Positions 6,918-11,229 of a DNA stretch of 11,229 nucleotides are shown here, one piece after another (the stretch's first letter is position 1; the number at the start of each line of letters is the position of its first letter). Source of the DNA: an uncultured Streptomyces sp. (GTDB lineage Bacteria; Actinomycetota; Actinomycetes; Streptomycetales; Streptomycetaceae); the NCBI GenBank assembly GCA_946480485.1, contig CAMLJW010000147.1, positions 1 to 11,229 on the forward strand. Reading direction: 5' to 3'. Below the pieces are notes generated by a model, which saw only the letters and a program-made list of their open reading frames with translations, had not been told where the DNA came from and did not search any database. Both the position numbers and the translations under genes were made by a program.

Positions 6918-6946
6918 CAGGCGGTCGCCCTCGTCACGGCCCCCGA
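6917..6946 (-). repeat. 3' tail of HNH gene resembling the 3' tail of tube gene B
   Basis: The last nine codons plus stop encode SGAVTRATA and a stop. The matching segment in tube gene B at 7628-7657 encodes SGAVVRATS and a stop. Seven of nine residues and about 20 of 30 bases agree, with most changes in third codon positions. I read it as an old duplicate or remnant of a tube gene end, left beside the inserted endonuclease. Confidence 0.6.
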
Positions 6947-7609
6947 CAGGCGCTCGGGTGCGTAACGTTCGATCATCTGCATGGCCCACTCCAATTTGTC
7001 TTCCACCCGCTGCCCCCGAGGGTGGCTTGACGACCACAACTCAAGGTTCTCCGGGCGGTTGTCGTCGCGGACACCGTTCTTGTGGTGCACCGTCTCGTCC
7101 TTGTACAGCTCACGACCGAGGATCTGCTCCATGACGAGACGGTGCTCCTTGACCCGCCCTCGGCCCGGCACCCACCGCTTCCTGCAGCCGTCGGTCGGGT
7201 CGAGCCATCCGGCCGCCGATCCTGGGCCGTTCTGGAGTAGGACCGTGGGGTCCCCGTGGCGCTGCCAGCGCTGGTAGTGCAGATCGCAGAACGTGCGAGC
7301 CTTGGCGTCCGCGTTGCATCCGTCCACCGAACACGCGACAGCCTCACCGATTTGTCGCCCGCTACTCCCGAGGGCGACGGCAGGATCTCCGTGTTTGCGC
7401 CAGCGTCGATGGTGCTTGGCGCAGTACCCGCTGGCGTACACGAGGCTGCCGCAGTCCTCGACCGAACACGGCTGTGGTGCCCTCTCTTTGCCAGGACGAC
7501 CAGTGACGGTGAGCGGATCGCCATGCTTCCGCCAGCGCTGGTAGTGGAGGCTGCAATAACTGCGCGCCAAGACGGGGTGGTTGCACTCATTCACGGAGCA
7601 TGTCGCCAT
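6917..7609 (-). CDS. HNH endonuclease with three zinc-finger-like repeats, 230 aa
   Basis: This is a probable homing-type DNA endonuclease, not a structural protein. Residues 4-121 hold three repeats with the same spacing, C-x4-C-x9-C-x2-H (C4/C9/C19/H22; C48/C53/C63/H66; C93/C98/C108/H111), each followed by R-W-x-x-H-G-D-P. These look like small zinc-binding DNA-recognition modules. Residues 154-192 are an HNH_3-like domain: '[18 protein letters not shown]', then '[18 protein letters not shown]', with H175, H176, N178, N184 and N188 as likely metal and catalytic positions. No residue is obviously missing. The gene uses more A/T-ending codons (TTG, TAT, AGT, GGT, AAA, CTA) than its neighbours, a sign of foreign origin. 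Its ATG has only a close GGAG, so translation is probably weak. Its end (SGAVTRATA) mimics the end of tube protein B. Stop and next start overlap as TGATG. Confidence 0.93.
   Translation of the reverse strand: MATCSVNECNHPVLARSYCSLHYQRWRKHGDPLTVTGRPGKERAPQPCSVEDCGSLVYASGYCAKHHRRWRKHGDPAVALGSSGRQIGEAVACSVDGCNADAKARTFCDLHYQRWQRHGDPTVLLQNGPGSAAGWLDPTDGCRKRWVPGRGRVKEHRLVMEQILGRELYKDETVHHKNGVRDDNRPENLELWSSSHPRGQRVEDKLEWAMQMIERYAPERLSGAVTRATA
7247..7600 (-). repeat. Three tandem zinc-finger-like coding repeats
   Basis: Units at 7514-7600, 7382-7468 and 7247-7333 each encode C-x4-C-x9-C-x2-H plus RW..HGDP, spaced about 132-135 bp apart. The DNA around the (H/R)RW part is visibly alike in all three units (for example CACTACCAGCGCTGG in units 1 and 3), so the array probably grew by internal duplication. 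Confidence 0.85.
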
Positions 7610-7627
7610 GCTCCAACGATAAGGCGT

Positions 7628-8038
7628 TTAGCTTGTTGCCCTGACCACAGCGCCCGATGTCGGGAAGCCCAGGCTGACGGACGCCTCGTCACCGACCGAG
7701 CCCTCGATCGGGTTCCAGCCATTGATCAGGACGTTGCCGGAGTACGACGGGTTGGACGTGCCGACGGCTGCCTGATCCAGCCGGACCACGAACGGCACCA
7801 CGGTGCCCAGGAGGGGCCACATGATGGAGTCGATCTCCGAGGCGGCGACGTCCTGGAGGAACTCCAGCCCGAGCTCACCGGACTTGAGACCGCCCAGCAG
7901 CTCCTTCCAGCCGAGGCTGGCGTAGGTGGTGACGTCCTTGTCCTCGACCTCCGTCGACAACTCCGCCTTGCGGCAGTACTCGGTCAGGTCAGTGCCGTTG
8001 AGGCTGACGAACTCCGCCAGCAGAACCATCTTGGCCAT
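7628..8038 (-). CDS. Tail tube protein B, paralogue without extension, 136 aa
   Basis: This is a second, compact tube subunit. Its N-terminal half is collinear with the preceding gene, with the motif EVEDKD at residues 30-35 in both and 'YASLGWKELLGGLKSGELGLE' matching the equivalent segment of A. It lacks the beta-sandwich domain and instead ends in 'VSLGFPTSGAVVRATS'. The start ATG at 8038 has only a weak GGTGAT upstream, so it may rely on ribosomes ending at the previous TGA 6 nt away. The pair most likely arose by duplication of a tube gene. Its own last nine codons recur, diverged, at the end of the HNH gene downstream. A mixed tube, or one protein used for the tube and the other for a collar or cap, are both possible. 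Confidence 0.85.
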   Translation of the reverse strand: MAKMVLLAEFVSLNGTDLTEYCRKAELSTEVEDKDVTTYASLGWKELLGGLKSGELGLEFLQDVAASEIDSIMWPLLGTVVPFVVRLDQAAVGTSNPSYSGNVLINGWNPIEGSVGDEASVSLGFPTSGAVVRATS

Positions 8039-8044
8039 GGGTGA

Positions 8045-8782
8045 TCACCAGATCCCGATAGAGGAAACGAACAGGAACGAAGGGGAGGTGCCGCTGATCG
8101 TCCACGCCACCCGCCACCAGGTATCTGTGATGGCCGTGCCATCCGTGCGCAGGATCTGACCGCCTACCGCGGTCGCCGCGGAGAACGTCAGACGCGTGGT
8201 GGCCGACGCGAAACCGGTCGCGTCGTCCGACTCGATCCGGCCCGTGATCGTCGGCGTGCCCGTGCCCGCCACCGACAGGACATGCACTGCGGCATACAGC
8301 CGCTTGCCCGCCGTTACAGCGCCCAGGTTCAGCGATGTGCCGGTCCCGGAGGCGGTACGGGCGGTGCCGGGCGGGTGAGCGAACTGGCCGCGCACCAAAG
8401 GCCAGGCGGACTTCGCGGTGCCCGTCCACGGGGCAACCTCACCGACCGCATCACCCAGCTTGTAGTCGGCGCGCAGCGCGCTGGTGAAGTACGACAGGCC
8501 GCCGACCGCGGCCCCGGCCGGGCCGACCGACCACGGGCCGACACCACCCAGCGACGCCCACGAATGGTCATCGACCTTGCCGGGGTCGCCGGCCTCCCAC
8601 TGACCCTCGCCGGAAATCTCAGCGGAGGCGAGCCCGCCCAGGACTTCCGTCCAGCCCTCGGAGGCGTAGTTGGTGGTGTCCTTGTCCTCCACCTCGGCGG
8701 AGATTTCGACCTTGTTGGAGTTCCCGGTGAGGTCGGCGCCGCCGGTGAACAGCCGCACGTCGGTCAGCACGAACTTGCCCAT
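8045..8782 (-). CDS. Major tail tube protein A with C-terminal beta-sandwich extension, 245 aa
   Basis: This is a tail tube subunit. Residues 1-130 are the tube domain: 'ADLTGNSNKVEISAEVEDKD' with 'NYASEGWTEVLGG' is shared without gaps with the next gene (27 of the first 50 residues are identical by my count). Residues 138-245 are an added beta-rich domain: 'GTGTSLNLGAVTAGKRLYAAVHVLSV', 'ESDDATGFASATTRLTF' and 'WWRVAWTISGTSPSFLFVSS'. It is probably displayed on the outside of the tube, as decorative C-terminal domains are in phages such as SPP1 (gp17.1*) and lambda (gpV). Start ATG 8782 overlaps the previous stop by one base. The next gene begins 6 nt after its TGA. This may be the main or the minor tube subunit; the sequence alone does not decide. 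Confidence 0.85.
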   Translation of the reverse strand: MGKFVLTDVRLFTGGADLTGNSNKVEISAEVEDKDTTNYASEGWTEVLGGLASAEISGEGQWEAGDPGKVDDHSWASLGGVGPWSVGPAGAAVGGLSYFTSALRADYKLGDAVGEVAPWTGTAKSAWPLVRGQFAHPPGTARTASGTGTSLNLGAVTAGKRLYAAVHVLSVAGTGTPTITGRIESDDATGFASATTRLTFSAATAVGGQILRTDGTAITDTWWRVAWTISGTSPSFLFVSSIGIW

Positions 8783-9231
8783 CAGCTGCTCCCGTCCCCA
8801 ATGACTTTGATGACCAGGTCCGCACCGACGTATTGCGTGCCCTGGTGCTCGAACCAGCGGTATCCCTGAACCCGCATCACGTGCAGGTCGTGCGCCAGGC
8901 CGCCGAGCGCGAACTCACCAGGCGCCCCGCGGGCCGCCTCGATCGCCTGCTTCAGCGACGCGTCCCCGGACCCGGACAGCATGCCGTCGAGGGTGATCTG
9001 AGCGGACTTGTCATCGGCTCGGCCGACCAGTACACGGCACGTCACCTCCACCTCGTCCAGCGAGCGGCGCATCGCCTTGTCGAAGTCGACCGAGTACTCG
9101 CCGACGAAAAAATGCGGAGCGGTGACCGCGTCCGGCGTGTACCCGGAGCACGTCAGCTTCCCCACCCCTGCGGGCAGGACAACCGCGCGGGCCGCGTCTG
9201 CGATGGCCTCACGCACAGCGGACATCTGCAT
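8782..9231 (-). CDS. Probable tail terminator protein, 149 aa
   Basis: It likely caps the tail tube and stops its growth at the head-proximal end. The assignment rests on position (between connector and tail tube gene), length (about 150 residues is usual) and pattern. It has an N-terminal helix 'SAVREAIADAARAV', then alternating strands with 'TAPHFFVGEYSVDFDKAMRRSLDEVEVTCRVLVGRADDKSAQ'. A helix containing 'SLKQAIEAAR' follows, then a final strand pair 'YVGADLVIKVIG'. This alpha-beta layout is that of actinophage tail terminators and minor neck proteins. ATG at 9231 follows AGGGGG at a good distance. The stop TGA overlaps the start of the tube gene by one base (TGATG), which implies translational coupling. 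A tail-completion role cannot be excluded. Confidence 0.72.
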   Translation of the reverse strand: MQMSAVREAIADAARAVVLPAGVGKLTCSGYTPDAVTAPHFFVGEYSVDFDKAMRRSLDEVEVTCRVLVGRADDKSAQITLDGMLSGSGDASLKQAIEAARGAPGEFALGGLAHDLHVMRVQGYRWFEHQGTQYVGADLVIKVIGDGSS

Positions 9232-9241
9232 CGCGCACCCC

Positions 9242-9841
9242 CTATCCGAATCCGGGGAGCACGTAGTGCTCGATCAGCGCCCACACGTCCGGGTCGCGGC
9301 GGGACAGGCGGACAACGCCCCACTCGGCGGAGCCGGTGACGCCCTCGGGGGAGTCCTTGCGTTTGAACAGGCGGGATGCCTGGATGAGGGTGGCCTGCTC
9401 GATCTCGTCGGGCACGGCAGGCCAGCCCCAGCGGGCGGTCACCCGCACGCGCACTGTGCCCCGGCCCCAGCTGCTCGACGTGCGATGTAGCGAGGTGATT
9501 GGGCGGCCGCGCACGAGTGCGTTGTCGGGGCCGGCCTCGTAGTCCGTGACCGTCGACCAGGAGCTGGCGGAACCCGTCTCGACGAGGGTGGGGGCCGCCC
9601 CGGCGTCATCGAGGAGTAGCCGTTCCCCGCTGTCGTCGCACACCACCCGCCCGGACGGGTTGAAGACCCGCACGCTGGCTTCCGCGTCCAGATAGAAGCG
9701 CCGCCCGCACGCGGTGTCGATGCTGCGGGATGCCGAAGCCAAAGCATTGTTGAGCAGGTCGTCCCTCGTGTCGTCGTCTGCCTCCATGCCGAGCGACAGC
9801 TTGAGCGTAGGCAGATCGGCGTACTCGTTGGCCACAGCCAC
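9242..9841 (-). CDS. Head-tail connector (gp6-like adaptor), 199 aa
   Basis: This protein likely forms the ring under the portal that joins head and tail. The N-terminus 'EYADLPTLKLSLGMEADDDTRDDLLNNALASASRSIDTACGRRF' is the helical start typical of the phage gp6-like/head-tail connector family. A beta-rich middle with 'SSWSTVTDYEAGPDNALVRGRPITSL' follows, and then the common 'VRVTARWGWPAVPDEIEQATLIQASRLFKRKDSPEG' helix that closes these proteins. The full length is normal for the large variants of the family. The first GTG (9841) is only 3 nt from GAGGAG, while a second GTG at 9835 is 9 nt away, so the true start may be 9835 (MANEYADLP). It sits directly after the AT-hook protein gene and 10 nt before the next start. 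Confidence 0.88.
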   Translation of the reverse strand: MAVANEYADLPTLKLSLGMEADDDTRDDLLNNALASASRSIDTACGRRFYLDAEASVRVFNPSGRVVCDDSGERLLLDDAGAAPTLVETGSASSWSTVTDYEAGPDNALVRGRPITSLHRTSSSWGRGTVRVRVTARWGWPAVPDEIEQATLIQASRLFKRKDSPEGVTGSAEWGVVRLSRRDPDVWALIEHYVLPGFG

Positions 9842-10132
9842 TCACTCCTCGACGGTGCTGCCTTCGGCGCTGCGGGGCTTACGGGGCCGGCCGCGCCCTC
9901 GCTTCGTCTCTGCAGGCGGCTTGGTCACCTCGGCCGCAGGAGGCTCGGCGCCCTCTGCGGCTGGGGCGGTCGCACTCTCCACCTCGGCCAGCCCGTCGCG
10001 GACTTCCTCAGCGATGCCGGACGCGCACAGGTGCTGCGCCTCACCAGTAGGCAGGTCGACCGGCTCGCCGACCGGCGGCCACGGCTGGCCGTTGCGGGTC
10101 CCGGACATCTGGACCTTCATACGGATACGCAC
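9842..10132 (-). CDS. Small head-region protein with AT-hook-like C-terminus, 96 aa
   Basis: I do not recognise a named function. GTG at 10132 is chosen because TAGGAGG lies 4 nt upstream; the in-frame ATG four codons later would be too far from it. The N-terminal half (residues 1-50) is a compact domain with 'GTRNGQPWPPVGEPVDLPTGEAQHL' and 'GIAEEV', a pattern found in short proteins between capsid and connector genes of actinobacteriophages. Residues 50-75 are a flexible Ala/Pro/Glu linker. Residues 77-87 (KRGRGRPRKPR) form a GRP-centred basic tail that matches the AT-hook consensus. A DNA-contacting role inside the head or at the portal vertex is possible but only inferred. The gene overlaps or abuts both neighbours, and its stop TGA is next to the connector start. 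Confidence 0.8.
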   Translation of the reverse strand: MRIRMKVQMSGTRNGQPWPPVGEPVDLPTGEAQHLCASGIAEEVRDGLAEVESATAPAAEGAEPPAAEVTKPPAETKRGRGRPRKPRSAEGSTVEE

Positions 10133-10140
10133 AGTGCCTC

Positions 10141-10545
10141 CTAGGAGCGGGCCACAGGGGCGAATCGCGGGCGGCCGAGAGCGATTGCGGCACCGAAGAT
10201 GCCGCCGGTCGTCGAGCCCGTGGTCACCACGGCCACGCGCAGGTAGCGGCGGCTGGCGCGCACCCCGACCTCGAACACGGTGTCGTCGCTCGCCGCGACC
10301 AGCGTCGGAGCGGCACCGGTCAACTGGGCTGCGGCGACCGCCTGCCAGTCCGTCGACCCGTCCGCCGAGTCCTGGATCGCGACCGCATGCGAGCCGTCGG
10401 TGACGGTGCCGGTCGATACGACCACGACAGCGTCCTGCATGCCGCCGTTCACCATCCGGTCGACGGCCACGCCGCTCGCGGTGCCGTCGGTGCGCGCTGC
10501 AGGCGACAGCGACCGCTTGAACAGCACCTCGTCGTAGGTGGACAT
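10141..10545 (-). CDS. Beta-rich head-associated structural protein (decoration or head-fibre-like), 134 aa
   Basis: The function is not known for certain. ATG at 10545 follows GGAGG with a 4-nt spacer; the stop TAG touches the Shine-Dalgarno site of the next gene. The N-terminal 30 residues (MSTYDEVLFKRSLSPAA) look like an anchoring segment. The rest is rich in Val, Thr, Gly and Ala in a strand-turn pattern: 'AVVVVSTGTVTDGSHAVAIQDSADGSTDW', then 'RRYLRVAVVTTGSTTGGIFGAAIALG'. That pattern suggests a single beta-sandwich of the sort used as capsid decoration or head-fibre domains. Position right after the capsid gene supports a head surface role. The alternating 'ADGSTDW...YLRVAVV' layout resembles the C-terminal extension of the first tail tube protein in this window. 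No catalytic motif is visible. It could instead be a small neck protein. Confidence 0.75.
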   Translation of the reverse strand: MSTYDEVLFKRSLSPAARTDGTASGVAVDRMVNGGMQDAVVVVSTGTVTDGSHAVAIQDSADGSTDWQAVAAAQLTGAAPTLVAASDDTVFEVGVRASRRYLRVAVVTTGSTTGGIFGAAIALGRPRFAPVARS

Positions 10546-10561
10546 GGATCCTCCAATCCGA

Positions 10562-10590
10562 CCGGGCAGGCCCGCGCAGGGCCTGCCCGG
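10562..10590 (-). terminator. Perfect 12-bp hairpin between capsid gene and next gene
   Basis: Arms at 10579-10590 and 10562-10573 are exact reverse complements (CCGGGCAGGCCC), with a 5-nt loop. The hairpin sits 11 nt after the capsid stop and just before the GGAGG of the next gene. On the minus strand it is followed by TCGGATTGG, not a T-run, so it is either a weak or leaky terminator that lowers expression downstream of the highly expressed capsid gene, or an mRNA 3'-end stabiliser. The structure is seen directly; the role is inferred. Confidence 0.6.
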
Positions 10591-10600
10591 AACGCGGGTC

Positions 10601-11229
10601 TCAGGCGGTGCCGCCGGTGAACGTCTTGACCGCGCCGGTCAGGTCGACCAGCGCCGCATCCGCGCGCATCAGCGCCCGGAAGGTGACCAGGTCCGCGTTG
10701 AACGCGAACTCATCCGAGCGCTCGAAGCGGATCCCGCCGGCCATGCGCACGAAGTACTGCGACATGTCGCCGAAGACCACCGACTCGGCCGACGCTGCGA
10801 TCGCGGGCATGGTCGGGTCGGTGAGGACCGGCTTGCCGAGGATCGTGTCGGGCGTCCCGGCGACCATCGACGGCTGCCAGATGTACTGGCCCTCAGTAGT
10901 CTTGATCTTCCGGATCGACCCCGCGGTGGTGTCGTTGAGGATCCACCGGCAGGCCGAGGACATGCGGTACGGCGCGATCACCGAGTGGAACAGGGTGATC
11001 AGCAGATCCGCGCCCTCGTCCGCAGCCGACTGGTCGCCGAACCCGCCAACCGGAGTCGCCGCGTTCGGGCCAGTCGCGCCCGCCGTCGCATCAGTGAGGA
11101 TGCCGCGCGGCTGGCCCGTGCCCGTACCGGTGATGCAGTGCGCGCCGAACGCGTTACCGAGCGCACGCCCGGCCTGCATCGACAGGTAGCCCTCCAGGTC
11201 CACGCCAGCATCCGTGAGGAGCTCGCGCG
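10601..11229 (-). CDS. HK97-fold major capsid protein, C-terminal part (5' end beyond window)
   Basis: This protein builds the icosahedral head shell. The reading frame is open to the right edge, so only about the last 209 residues are present; the first full codons read RELLTDAGVDLEGYLSMQAG. The stretch 'DLEGYLSMQAGRALGNAFG', then 'TGTGTGQPRGIL', is the usual signature of HK97-type capsids (Phage_capsid family) at the transition into the A domain. Further on, 'CRWILNDTTAGSIRKIK', 'ILGKPVLTDPTMP', 'VVFGDMSQYFVRMAGGIRFERSDE' and a closing 'VTFRALMRADAALVDLTGAVK' follow the family order to its normal C-terminus. The GTG at 11203 and the ATG inside the frame are internal codons, not the start. 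It is the first gene of the visible late operon, and a strong hairpin lies just after its TGA stop. The protease or scaffold expected upstream is outside the window. Confidence 0.95.
   Translation of the reverse strand, partial: RELLTDAGVDLEGYLSMQAGRALGNAFGAHCITGTGTGQPRGILTDATAGATGPNAATPVGGFGDQSAADEGADLLITLFHSVIAPYRMSSACRWILNDTTAGSIRKIKTTEGQYIWQPSMVAGTPDTILGKPVLTDPTMPAIAASAESVVFGDMSQYFVRMAGGIRFERSDEFAFNADLVTFRALMRADAALVDLTGAVKTFTGGTA

Noticed and set aside
6920..7037. N-terminal extension of the gp10-like protein into the HNH gene
   Set aside because: The ATG at 6917 with TGATG coupling is sufficient, and the upstream 40 codons are a shadow of the HNH frame.
1..11229. CRISPR array, tRNA genes, retroelement, integrase, attachment sites, defence or toxin-antitoxin genes
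   Set aside because: I looked for these on both strands and saw none. The only repeats are the zinc-finger units, the tube-gene tail copy and the hairpins listed.

Overview
The window is one segment of the late structural region of a tailed, long-tailed (siphovirus-like) bacteriophage or prophage. Every real gene lies on the minus strand, so the story runs from the right edge to the left. The DNA is strongly G+C-rich. Start codons are often GTG, codons end mostly in G or C, and the protein styles (capsid, connector, tail tube and tail tip) are those of phages of Streptomyces and related actinobacteria. I see no integrase, attachment site or bacterial gene, so phage and prophage cannot be told apart.

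Head and neck (11229 to about 8782): the C-terminal part of an HK97-type major capsid protein, cut by the window edge. A perfect 12-bp hairpin follows it. Then come a 134-residue beta-rich head-associated protein, a 96-residue protein ending in an AT-hook-like basic tail, a gp6-like head-tail connector and a probable tail terminator.

Tail tube (8782 to 6405): two tandem paralogous tail tube proteins. The first carries a C-terminal beta-sandwich extension and the second is short. An HNH endonuclease gene with three zinc-finger-like repeats follows, and then an HK97 gp10-like protein. The last nine codons of the HNH gene encode nearly the same peptide as the end of the second tail tube gene. 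This suggests that the HNH cassette entered the 3' end of a tail tube gene.

Tail assembly and tip (6397 to 1): a tail assembly chaperone gene with a textbook -1 frameshift signal (GGGAAAA plus a hairpin) makes G and GT products. After it come a possible 40-residue TTG-start gene, a strong hairpin, and a tape measure gene whose best start (ATG at 5699) is one base out of frame with its body. The left part holds a 920-residue tail-tip protein with two LamG-like insertions, a 173-residue beta-rich tail protein, and the start of another tail protein cut by the left edge.

The genes are tightly packed (1-nt TGATG overlaps, stop codons touching Shine-Dalgarno sites), consistent with one late operon. 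No stretch over 300 bases lacks a gene. The gene content is mostly recognisable phage morphogenesis. The novel parts are the HNH insertion scar, the tape measure frame break and the duplicated tube protein.
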